A program made the translations under genes and the position numbers. From positions 124,001 to 188,000 of the forward strand of contig JAJVIK010000010.1 of NCBI GenBank assembly GCA_022072055.1: a stretch of DNA of 64,000 bases, read 5' to 3'. The DNA is from a bacterium. Lineage in GTDB: Bacteria > Hinthialibacterota > Hinthialibacteria > OLB16. Shown here in pieces: positions 19,456 to 26,998 of this stretch (positions are counted from its first letter, which is position 1; each line of letters begins with the position of its first letter). Below the pieces are notes generated by a model that searched no databases, was not told the origin of the DNA, and saw nothing but the letters and a program-made list of their open reading frames with translations.

Positions 19456-20052
19456 ATGGGCGGACGGGTTTTTCAGGTGAGCATCTCCGACCTGAAGCGG
19501 TTGGAGGAGAGCGCTTGGAGTCAGGTGTATTCGGCGCTCAAGGACCATGTCTTCAACCTGGCCATGCGCCGGACTGGGGACCGGGACCTTTCGCTCGATG
19601 TGGTCCAACAAACCTTCATCACCGCGATGGCCACGATTGACAAGTTCAATGGAGACGGTCCTCTGCTGGCGGGTTGGATCACGGGCATCGCGCGGAATGT
19701 GGCCTATAGCGCCCGGCGCATGGAGGAATCCTTATCATCCCATCCGGATTACCCTCGCCCACCCATCTTAGATCGAGCGCCCCTTCCCGACATGACCCTG
19801 ATGATGCTTCAGGACCAGGAAGTGTTCGAACTGGCTCTCAGCGGGTTGCCGAAACACTGGGAGGAAGTCTTGCGCTGGCGATATTGCGAAGACCTGTCAC
19901 TCGATGAAATCGGGCGACGTCTCGAACTTTCTCCTCGTTCGGCGGAGTCCCTGGTGCGACGCGCGCGCAACGCGCTCCAGGAGGCGATTCTGGACATTGT
20001 TGGAGGCGAGAAACCGCCTCTTGGCCACCTCAGGGAGGTGCGTGTTCTATGA
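19456..20052 (+). CDS. ECF-like RNA polymerase sigma-70 family factor
   Basis: 198 residues with two conserved blocks. Region 2 (about 30-85) reads HVFNLAMRRTGDRDLSLDVV, then QQTFITAM and a WITGIARNVA segment for core binding and -10 recognition. Region 4 (about 125-180) has ALSGLPKHWEEVLRWRYCED followed by the helix-turn-helix LSLDEIGRRLELSPRSAESL. Domains 1 and 3 are missing, as in ECF sigma factors. The stop overlaps the start of the next gene by 4 nt (ATGA), which implies translational coupling, the usual arrangement for a sigma factor with its membrane anti-sigma partner. The regulon is unknown; the following small secreted genes are the likeliest targets. Confidence 0.88.
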   Translation: MGGRVFQVSISDLKRLEESAWSQVYSALKDHVFNLAMRRTGDRDLSLDVVQQTFITAMATIDKFNGDGPLLAGWITGIARNVAYSARRMEESLSSHPDYPRPPILDRAPLPDMTLMMLQDQEVFELALSGLPKHWEEVLRWRYCEDLSLDEIGRRLELSPRSAESLVRRARNALQEAILDIVGGEKPPLGHLREVRVL

Positions 20053-21914
20053 CCGACCCGCGCGATCGCACACCCCTTGAAGATTCCGATCTCAAGCGCT
20101 TTCTGGAGAAGACCCCGATGCTGGAAAGGCTGACCGAACAGGAGCAGGTTCAAATCGAGCGGCAGTTGATGGCGGAACTTCGCAGGATCAAGCAAGCGCG
20201 GGATATCGTCCCGTGGTGGAAGAGCGTCGACTGGCGCGCGGTGGGGATCGCGGCGGTTGTGCTCCTGAGTTTCGCCGTGGTGTATCTCTATCCGATCTTG
20301 TTCAAACCTCCGGCTCGCCCGCCGGATCCAGACGCTCCCGGTCACGGGATCATGCCTCCGGCTCGCGCGGTGGGTCCGGTTTTTAACCGGTCCGATCCGA
20401 GTGCGGCTGACAGCATCCAAGCGCCGTTTCCGGATGCCCCGACTCCGGCGACCGGGACCTTGGAAGAGCCCACCCGAACCCAGCTCAACTGGCTCCCCAA
20501 GGAGAACTTATGTGGTCCGAACAGCCTCTGGATCGCCGCGCTCCGCCTCGGTGTCCAGGTTGAGCAGGAGCAGGTGGCGAGGGCGGTCGACTCCGAGGAG
20601 GGTGGCGCCACGCTCTGGGACTTGAAACGCGCGGCGGAAGAATTGGGGCTGCAAGCCGAGGGCGTGCGGATGACTTGGGAGGAGTTGCGAGAGTTGGAAG
20701 GGCCGGCGGTGTTGTTCGTCCGCGGGGATCACTTCGTCTGCGTCGATCCCCGAGAACGAGCAGACCCAACGGAATCGATCCGGGTCCATGACCTTCCACG
20801 GCCCGCGGAGTGGGTGACACGCGGTCAGATTGAGACCGAATGGAGCGGGGAGGCGTTGGTCCTTTCGCGCGCCGACACCGGGATTCCGCCAGGCTGTCCG
20901 AGCATTCGCATGGATTCACTCTATGAGGATTTTGGGGTTGAGGAGGGACCGGTCACTCTTTCGTTCCCCTTCCGAAACCTCGGATCTGAGCCGTTGGAAA
21001 TCCTTGAGGTCCGCCCATCGTGCGGGTGTCTCTCGGTGGCGCCGGCGGTCGACCGGATCCCTCCCGGTGGAGAAAGCGCCGTGCTTGTGGATCTCAACCT
21101 TTCGGGCCAGGAAGGCGTCCAGAAACGAACCGTGGAGATCAAGACGAACGATCCGGACCGTCCGACAGTCGAACTGTTCCTCCATGGCTTGGCGCGCAGC
21201 TCAATCCGGGTTTCCGCCGACAAAGTGAACTTCGGCGAATTGGCGGTTGGGGAGCGCGCCACGCGCGGCTTCGCCATTTTTGACCGGTTCGACGGAACCT
21301 TGAAAGTCACCGGAGTGGAACTCTCGCTGGAATCCGCCGTGGAGTCTCCCCCCAAGCTCTCAGTCCACTTCGAGAGGGTGGCCCCGGAGGTGGCGCGGGA
21401 GCGAACACGGAAGTATGCGCTGGGCGAAAACGCGATTGCCTACTGGGTTGAGGTCGAAGCCGAGGTGACCTCCGAGACATCCCAGGAGGGTTTCAGGGGA
21501 CAGGTGCTGGTTAAGACCGATTCCGAGCGACCTCCGGTCATTGCTGTTCCCTTCGAGCTCAACGTTCTGGGCGACTACTACGCTGTTCCGGAGAAGGTCT
21601 ATTTCGGTCTGGTGCGACCGGGCCAAGCGATCTCGAGGGAGATATCGATCCGGCGGAGGTCGGGTGCTCGAGCGGAGATCGAGGCCGCGCGCGCCCTACG
21701 CCGTGGATTGGATTCCGAGAGCGCTGGGGGAATTCATGTCGACTTGGATACCGCCCCCACGACCGAGGGAGAGGCGACCGTTCGCCTGGTGATGGCGCAT
21801 CGCGATGGGGCGCACGCGCCGGCGGGCTTTGAGTCGGGAATCTTGGAAGTAAGAGCCAAGGATGGCGCGATCCTCCGCGTTCCCTGGACTTCAATTCAAT
21901 CGGATGGACAGTGA
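20049..21914 (+). CDS. Membrane protein with extracytoplasmic C39-peptidase-like and DUF1573 domains; possible anti-sigma partner
   Basis: 621 residues. An N-terminal charged helical segment (1-58) is followed by one membrane helix (about 64-84) and a Pro-rich linker. Residues about 145-272 resemble a C39 peptidase: NLCGPNSLW with nucleophile-position C155, then VLFVRGDHFVCVD with H218, and a downstream Asp (D248 in VHDLP). The usual oxyanion Gln six residues before the Cys is not in place. Residues about 285-385 form a DUF1573-like Ig domain with FRNLGSEPLEILEVRPSCGC; more beta domains follow. Topology puts the peptidase outside the cytoplasm. Translational coupling to the sigma gene and the cytoplasmic N-segment suggest an anti-sigma or sensor role, but no known anti-sigma domain was recognised. 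Confidence 0.7.
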   Translation: MTDPRDRTPLEDSDLKRFLEKTPMLERLTEQEQVQIERQLMAELRRIKQARDIVPWWKSVDWRAVGIAAVVLLSFAVVYLYPILFKPPARPPDPDAPGHGIMPPARAVGPVFNRSDPSAADSIQAPFPDAPTPATGTLEEPTRTQLNWLPKENLCGPNSLWIAALRLGVQVEQEQVARAVDSEEGGATLWDLKRAAEELGLQAEGVRMTWEELRELEGPAVLFVRGDHFVCVDPRERADPTESIRVHDLPRPAEWVTRGQIETEWSGEALVLSRADTGIPPGCPSIRMDSLYEDFGVEEGPVTLSFPFRNLGSEPLEILEVRPSCGCLSVAPAVDRIPPGGESAVLVDLNLSGQEGVQKRTVEIKTNDPDRPTVELFLHGLARSSIRVSADKVNFGELAVGERATRGFAIFDRFDGTLKVTGVELSLESAVESPPKLSVHFERVAPEVARERTRKYALGENAIAYWVEVEAEVTSETSQEGFRGQVLVKTDSERPPVIAVPFELNVLGDYYAVPEKVYFGLVRPGQAISREISIRRRSGARAEIEAARALRRGLDSESAGGIHVDLDTAPTTEGEATVRLVMAHRDGAHAPAGFESGILEVRAKDGAILRVPWTSIQSDGQ

Positions 21915-21926
21915 GAGGAGGAAATC

Positions 21927-22418
21927 ATGAGTGGGTGGCTGTATGGGTTTGGGATGGCGTTACTGGTGGCGTTATCCATGAATTATGGGTGGGCGGGTCC
22001 ACGGCCGCTGACGCGCGCGGAAATGGAGTCCGCTCGAGGCGGGCACGGGCCCTCCTGCACGGAGTGCACGGCTGACTTTTGGGTCTTTCATGAATGCAAT
22101 CACTCAACGCCGAGCGACCCCTGCCAGGGGAGTCAGTGCATTGAATTCCAAATCATTGAAGACACCTGCTTCATTCGTGAAAGCGGCATCTGCCTGGCGG
22201 AATTGGACCCGTACAGTATCGCGGCCGTCAAATATTTGCGCGAAGACACCAATTGCACGACCAACAATTCGGGGCCGTCACAAGTGGTCTTCACGCACTA
22301 TTACGGAAGTGAGTGTCTGTCCCGGTATTGGCTTACCCGCTGCCCAAAGACGGGAGGGCCGTGTAACGGGGAATTGATCGACTCGGCCGACCTGTATCTG
22401 GCAATCGCGTGCTATTAA
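21927..22418 (+). CDS. Secreted cysteine-rich protein with double-glycine leader-like motif
   Basis: 163 residues with a strong ribosome site (GAGGAGGAAATC). An N-terminal hydrophobic signal (residues 3-23) is followed by GPRPLTRAEMESARGG, ending in G38-G39, which resembles the L-x2-E(L/M)-x2-(A/V)-x-GG pattern recognised by C39 peptidases. The remaining 124 residues hold exactly 12 cysteines, suggesting six disulfides, and many Asn, Thr and Ser residues. No family is recognised. The gene lies 12 nt after the extracytoplasmic C39-like protein, so proteolytic maturation at Gly-Gly after Sec export is a direct structural prediction. It could be a signalling peptide, a toxin or a surface protein. 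Confidence 0.7.
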   Translation: MSGWLYGFGMALLVALSMNYGWAGPRPLTRAEMESARGGHGPSCTECTADFWVFHECNHSTPSDPCQGSQCIEFQIIEDTCFIRESGICLAELDPYSIAAVKYLREDTNCTTNNSGPSQVVFTHYYGSECLSRYWLTRCPKTGGPCNGELIDSADLYLAIACY

Positions 22419-22437
22419 CAGATTGGAGGAACCGAAG

Positions 22438-23403
22438 ATGAGGATCGAACACAAAGCAGTGGTCGTGGCCGTCCTCGTGGCGGCTGGGATGGTCGCGGCG
22501 GCGCCCGCACAGGACCAGGCCCTTCCGATCCGCGAGATGCTGGACGCCTTCGATCAGGCCTTTTTCTCGTCGTGCACGGTCAGGCTCCGCGCCACGTTGC
22601 CGGCGACAGCCTTTGATTTGAGCCAAGGACTCATCGACGCGGATGTGGTGATGAGCGCCGATGGCGCGGAGCAGGCCCTCTTCGTGGAGCGGCATGAGAT
22701 CGCCAACCCGGTATTCAACGCCAACGAAATTCGACGGACCAATGACCAGGGGGAGAACTACGAGGTGAGCTTGGAAAAGCGGAGTTTTGTGTTGCTTGCC
22801 CGTGACGCCTGGAGTCGACGCGCCGATTTCCAGACCCTTTCGATCACTCCGCAAAGCTCCCTCGCGGGGATTTCCGTGAGCCGTCCACTCGTTGAGGTTC
22901 GCCCAGTAAGACATCCGGACGCCGCCAACCTGTTCTACCGGTATGTCCTCCAACTCGGGCGGGGGTATTCGGGTCTGCTTTCGGAGGTCACCGCGGTGGA
23001 GGAGCAACCGGATGGAACTGTCCGCGTCGAGGGAAGGGGAACCCTCTTTTCCCCGCATGTGGGCGCCTGGGAACTCATCGTGGACCTGACCCAGGGATGC
23101 TTGGTGACTTCCGCCTCCTTCAAACAAGATGACGGCGCCGAAAAGTCACTCATCGGGGGAGAGGATGGCGCGGAGATCGTGGGAACCGAACTCCCGATCC
23201 TCTCGAAGGGAACCTTCCACCTTGCACCGGACTACCCGATTACAGTCGAGGTCCAAGAGTACACCCGCTCGGCCTCGCCCACTCTCATCGCGGATGTACG
23301 CCAAGCGGTCGGTTCTCCGGGCGGTAACTTCACGCTCCTGGATTTCTCAAACGTGGACGGCGCTGGGGCGCCGCTCGTGGTTAAGGGAAGGAAGGCCGAG
23401 TGA
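22438..23403 (+). CDS. Secreted protein of unknown function in the sigma/C39 cluster
   Basis: 321 residues; GGAGGA at 22425-22430 fixes the ATG at 22438. The signal peptide runs to about residue 25 (VLVAAGMVAAAPAQD). The mature protein is rich in beta strands and resembles in outline LolA-like or outer-membrane lipoprotein-sorting folds: an initial helix (IREMLDAFDQAFFSSCTVRL) and then repeated strands, one of which reads GAWELIVDLTQGCLVTSASF. No catalytic motif is evident. It follows the cysteine-rich gene by 19 nt and is almost certainly in the same operon, so it may carry or bind that product. Confidence 0.6.
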   Translation: MRIEHKAVVVAVLVAAGMVAAAPAQDQALPIREMLDAFDQAFFSSCTVRLRATLPATAFDLSQGLIDADVVMSADGAEQALFVERHEIANPVFNANEIRRTNDQGENYEVSLEKRSFVLLARDAWSRRADFQTLSITPQSSLAGISVSRPLVEVRPVRHPDAANLFYRYVLQLGRGYSGLLSEVTAVEEQPDGTVRVEGRGTLFSPHVGAWELIVDLTQGCLVTSASFKQDDGAEKSLIGGEDGAEIVGTELPILSKGTFHLAPDYPITVEVQEYTRSASPTLIADVRQAVGSPGGNFTLLDFSNVDGAGAPLVVKGRKAE

Positions 23404-23434
23404 TTCATTTGCTTGTACTGTAAGGAGCCCAATC

Positions 23435-23656
23435 ATGCTTGCATCAGTCATCCAACTCCGTTTCCAGCAGGACTCTCGCCATGGTGTGCGGGAGGATGCA
23501 TTCAGGGAACGTCCCAGCGAGGAATTCCTGACACGTCTGGAAGACATCCTTGTCCTTGGGAGTCGAACGACGCGAAGCTCGGGCGCCGATGTCCTCACGC
23601 CGGACTTCCCACGCGGCCTTGTGAGGTCGCCCCATGCCACCCTTCGCGAAGAGTAG
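23435..23656 (+). CDS. Small unknown protein at the end of the sigma/C39 cluster
   Basis: 73 residues. AAGGAG lies 6 nt before the ATG, good support for such a short gene. The protein is charged (many Arg, Glu and Asp), has no signal peptide or membrane helix, and begins MLASVIQLRFQQDSRHGVRE. It starts 31 nt after the preceding secreted protein gene. The function is unknown; a cytoplasmic regulator or immunity-type partner is possible. The alternative is that it is a chance frame, because GC-rich DNA often holds frames of this length. Confidence 0.4.
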   Translation: MLASVIQLRFQQDSRHGVREDAFRERPSEEFLTRLEDILVLGSRTTRSSGADVLTPDFPRGLVRSPHATLREE

Positions 23657-23789
23657 ATCCTTTGAGCGACATCCCCCAACGGGGTGGGTCCTCCAATCGG
23701 ACGCGCGCCCGCCGGGAGAGACTCGCGCTTGCGCTCCGGACCCGCGCTCCTCTAAACTGATTGGAAAGCGGAGGGAGGATCAAGTCTTG

Positions 23790-24455
23790 ATGGTCCCGGT
23801 AGAGAGAGGGGAGCGAGTCGGTTTCGGAGGGGGCTTCACGTTGATTGAGCTCCTGGTGGTTTGCTCGATCATTCTGATCTTGGTCTCCATCTCGATGCCC
23901 AACTACATGGAGTCCATGACCCGAGCCAAGGTCGCGAGGGTGACCGCCGACATGCGCTCGCTCTCCGTGGCGATGACCTCCTACGCCTTGGATTTCAAGT
24001 ATTATCCGCCGGATCACCACCCGAGCATTTTCCGCCCCGACCTCAAGGGGCTAAACCAACTCACCACCCCGATTGTGTACATCGATGCGGTTCCGTATGA
24101 CATCTTCAATCCCCCCAACAGCGGGATGAACGCCACGGAGGCCTCGTTTGGGATGGCTTCCACCGGCAAGACCATCACCCAGATGATGCAGTTCGGGGAT
24201 CGACCCAAGGTTCAGGCTTTCGCGATTTACAGCAACGGACCGAGCCTTTTGACCCGGTTTTACGGGATCGAGGAGTGGCCCTGCCATGCCGGAATTGACC
24301 CGTGCCCCAACAAGGTGGGGTTCCTCCGTTACAGCCCCACCAACGGCACCAAATCGCCGGGGGCCATTCTTCAGCTGGGTGGAGAATCCCGGTCAGGGAA
24401 CTACTGTGTCGACCGGATCACACCGGTTCGCGGGTTCAACCCGCCTGGGTGTTGA
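23790..24455 (+). CDS. Type II secretion/type IV pilin-like prepilin
   Basis: 221 residues. The ATG at 23790 follows GGAGGGAGG. The prepilin motif is GGGFTLIELLVVCSIILILV, cleaved before Phe by a PilD-type peptidase, with the conserved Glu at mature position 5. The helical stalk continues MPNYMESMTRAKVARVTADM, and the globular region holds YYPPDHHP and YSPTNGTKSPG, as in GspG-like pseudopilins. It is not accompanied by GspE/F-type genes, so it is an orphan subunit; many environmental phyla have scattered copies. A second prepilin lies at 31546. Confidence 0.88.
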   Translation: MVPVERGERVGFGGGFTLIELLVVCSIILILVSISMPNYMESMTRAKVARVTADMRSLSVAMTSYALDFKYYPPDHHPSIFRPDLKGLNQLTTPIVYIDAVPYDIFNPPNSGMNATEASFGMASTGKTITQMMQFGDRPKVQAFAIYSNGPSLLTRFYGIEEWPCHAGIDPCPNKVGFLRYSPTNGTKSPGAILQLGGESRSGNYCVDRITPVRGFNPPGC

Positions 24456-24545
24456 TCACGGCGTTCGGGCGGGCGTGAGAAAGAGGTTCGCGGAGAGCGC
24501 ACCGGTTCCCGGGACTCGTGAGCGTGGATGCTCGCGCGTTTCGCC

Positions 24546-25232
24546 TCACATGGCCTCCAGCACCCCATCCCTCATCACCAGCCTGCGGTCGGTGTGCCCC
24601 GCGAGATCCATGTTGTGGGTCACCATGATCACGGTGAGGTTCTTCTTCCTTTGAAGGTCGGTGACCATGCGGAAGAGATGGTCGCCGGTCTTGGGATCCA
24701 GGTTGCCCGTGGGCTCATCCATGAGCAGAAGCGCGGGTTCGTGCACCAAGCCCCGTGCAATGGCCACCCGCTGGCGTTCTCCGCCGGAGAGCTGTGCGGG
24801 GAGATGATCGAGTCGCTCTCCAAGGCCGACCTCTGCAAGACGCGCGCGGGCGTCCCCTCGCGCCTTGGATTCCGAGATCCCGGCGATCTTGAGAGGGATG
24901 AGCGTGTTCTCCAGCGCGGTGAACTCCGGAAGGAGATGGTGAAACTGGAAGACGAAACCGATCTCCCTATTTCGACGGGCCGCGACAGCGGCCTCATCCT
25001 CGGAAAGCAGGGACTGGCCCCGAATGCGGATTTCGCCCCGGTCCGGCCGGTCCAGGCCTCCAAGCAGGTGCAGCAGGGTGCTCTTGCCGGTCCCCGAGGC
25101 GCCGAGGATGGAAACGAATTCCCCTTCCCTGACCTCGAGGTTCACCCCGCGAAGGATTTCCAAGGCGGTTCCGCCGAGGTGGTAAGTTTTCCAGAGGTCG
25201 TGGACTGAGAGCACGGCCTGAGAATATCCCAC
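24546..25232 (-). CDS. LolD-like ABC transporter ATP-binding protein
   Basis: 228-residue ATPase of the MacB/LolD class. It carries Walker [13 protein letters not shown], the Q-loop [12 protein letters not shown], the signature [15 protein letters not shown], Walker [13 protein letters not shown] and the switch His in VTHNMDLAG. It would power a FtsX-like permease for lipoprotein release or efflux. No permease gene lies in the neighbourhood, so the partner is elsewhere. GTG at 25232 is the assumed start; internal GTG starts within about 20 nt are possible. Confidence 0.9.
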   Translation of the reverse strand: MGYSQAVLSVHDLWKTYHLGGTALEILRGVNLEVREGEFVSILGASGTGKSTLLHLLGGLDRPDRGEIRIRGQSLLSEDEAAVAARRNREIGFVFQFHHLLPEFTALENTLIPLKIAGISESKARGDARARLAEVGLGERLDHLPAQLSGGERQRVAIARGLVHEPALLLMDEPTGNLDPKTGDHLFRMVTDLQRKKNLTVIMVTHNMDLAGHTDRRLVMRDGVLEAM

Positions 25233-25308
25233 GGATCGAGCGGACCGCTAGAGGCGTGAGAAGGCGCGCGTTCCGCGAACTGCGCGCGACCGGCGGAGGA
25301 ACCGCGCC

Positions 25309-25788
25309 TTAACGGTTTTCCGAGAGAGCCTCCAGCGCCGCCAGCACCTCGCCCTCGTGCCCGGCGGGTTTCACCTTCTCAAAGACCTTGGCGATTTTCC
25401 CGGCACTGTTGATCACAAAGGTGGTTCGCGCGATGCCCATGTATTTCCGGCCATACAGGCTCTTCTCCTGCCACACCCCGTACTTTTCGGCCACGGAGTG
25501 GTCTTCATCGGCGAGAAGGGGAAAGGGGAGACTGTATTCCTTGATGAACTTCTCGTGCTTGGCGAGACTATCCGGGCTGACCCCCAAGAGCATCGCGCCG
25601 AGGTCCGGGAATCGCTTGTAAGCATCCCGAAAACCACAGGCTTCCTGGGTGCATCCCGGGGTGTCATCTTTGGGGTAGAAATACAGCACCACAGGGCGCC
25701 CCTTGAGGTCCTTAAGCGCGATCTTCTTCCCGGTCGAGGACGGGAGACTGAACGCGGGGGCGGGTTTGCCGACAACGGGGACAGGCAT
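25309..25788 (-). CDS. bcp: Peroxiredoxin of the BCP/PrxQ type
   Basis: Thiol peroxidase that reduces hydroperoxides using thioredoxin. It has the signature YPKDDTPGCTQEACGFRD, with the peroxidatic Cys and a resolving Cys five residues later, as in atypical two-cysteine BCP proteins. The length of 159 residues is normal, with no signal peptide. GGGAGGAG precedes the ATG. It starts 15 nt after the pilT stop, so it is probably read from the pilT transcript. Confidence 0.95.
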   Translation of the reverse strand: MPVPVVGKPAPAFSLPSSTGKKIALKDLKGRPVVLYFYPKDDTPGCTQEACGFRDAYKRFPDLGAMLLGVSPDSLAKHEKFIKEYSLPFPLLADEDHSVAEKYGVWQEKSLYGRKYMGIARTTFVINSAGKIAKVFEKVKPAGHEGEVLAALEALSENR

Positions 25789-25803
25789 CTTGGCGCTCCT
25801 CCC

Positions 25804-26925
25804 TTATCCAAGGATGGAGGTCGAATCGCCACCCGAGGAGCCGCCCAGCATCATTCGGCGGAGCGCTCCGGGGTTGTCCGAGGCCGCCATGGCGGTCTGT
25901 TCATCGATCTTTTCCGCGATGAGCAGGTCGAGGAGGGCCTGGTTGAAGGTCTGCATGCCGCCCTCGCGGTTTTGGATGGCTTGGTTGAGGGTCCGGAGTT
26001 GGTTTTCGGCGATCAACTTCTTGACCGTGGAGGTGCCCACCATGATCTCCAGCGCGGGGACCAAGCCCTTTGTACCCTTTTTCGGAAGGAGCCGCTGGCT
26101 GAGGACGCCCTTCAGGTTCTCCGCGAGTAGGGATCGGATGATCGGCTGTTCGGTCGGCGTGAAGAAGCCGAGAATTCGCTCCACCGAGGTGGCCGCCTTG
26201 GTGGTGTGCAGGGTGCTGAACACCAGGTGTCCGGTCTCGGCGGCGTTCACCGCGGTTCGAATCGTTTCCACATCGCGCATCTCACCCACGAGAATGACAT
26301 CCGGGTCCTCTCGGAGGGCGGCGCGGAGGGCGCGCACAAAGCTCTGCGTGTCATAGCCCACCTCGCGCTGGCTGAAGAGCGCCTTCTGGTCGGTGTAGAT
26401 GAATTCAATCGGGTCTTCGATGGTGATGATGTGGCAGGCGCGCCAGGTGTTGATGTAGTTCAGCATCGTGGCGAGGGTGGTGGATTTGCCCGAGCCGGTA
26501 ATCCCGGTCACCATGATCAGACCGCGATGCTGGTGGCACAGATCGCGAGTGACCGGAGGCAGGCCAAGGCGCTCGAAATCGAGGATGTCCGAGCGGTTGA
26601 GGCGGAAGGCCATCGCCACGGTTCCGAGGTTCCAGTAAGCGTTGACGCGGAACCGGCACTCCTTGGTCAAGGAGTAGGCGAAGTCGAGCTCCTTGTTGGT
26701 GGTGAAATCGTGCCATTGGGCTTCGTCCGTGATGGAGCGCAGCATGAACTCGGTGTCTTCGGGGGACATCGGGATGTCGCTGACATTCACAAGATCTCCA
26801 CTGACCCGCAGTTTCGGAGGGGAGGCCGCGCGGACATGCAGGTCGGTGGCCTTTTCGTCCACGACCAACTGGAGTAATTGCTTGTGGTCAAACTGGCTTT
26901 TCTTGGCGGTGGCCAAAGTGGTCAT
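25804..26925 (-). CDS. pilT: Twitching-motility ATPase PilT
   Basis: Hexameric ATPase that retracts type IV pili from the cytoplasmic side. It has an N-terminal PAS-like domain with ATDLHVRAASPPKLRVSG, Walker A GITGSGKSTTLATML, the Asp box IITIEDPIEF, Walker B DVILVGEMRD and the His box STLHTTKAATSVERIL. The PilT-type tail reads NREGGMQTFNQALLDL. 373 residues from the second in-frame ATG, which is better spaced from AGGA than the first, 6 nt upstream. It lies downstream of the M16 peptidase pair. Other pilus genes are absent apart from two orphan prepilins. Confidence 0.95.
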   Translation of the reverse strand: MTTLATAKKSQFDHKQLLQLVVDEKATDLHVRAASPPKLRVSGDLVNVSDIPMSPEDTEFMLRSITDEAQWHDFTTNKELDFAYSLTKECRFRVNAYWNLGTVAMAFRLNRSDILDFERLGLPPVTRDLCHQHRGLIMVTGITGSGKSTTLATMLNYINTWRACHIITIEDPIEFIYTDQKALFSQREVGYDTQSFVRALRAALREDPDVILVGEMRDVETIRTAVNAAETGHLVFSTLHTTKAATSVERILGFFTPTEQPIIRSLLAENLKGVLSQRLLPKKGTKGLVPALEIMVGTSTVKKLIAENQLRTLNQAIQNREGGMQTFNQALLDLLIAEKIDEQTAMAASDNPGALRRMMLGGSSGGDSTSILG

Positions 26926-26998
26926 GGCCATGTCCTCGCTAACAACCGACCGTGTCGGCGAATTCCAGGGCGAAACGCCGCCCTCAAGAAGCTCAATT

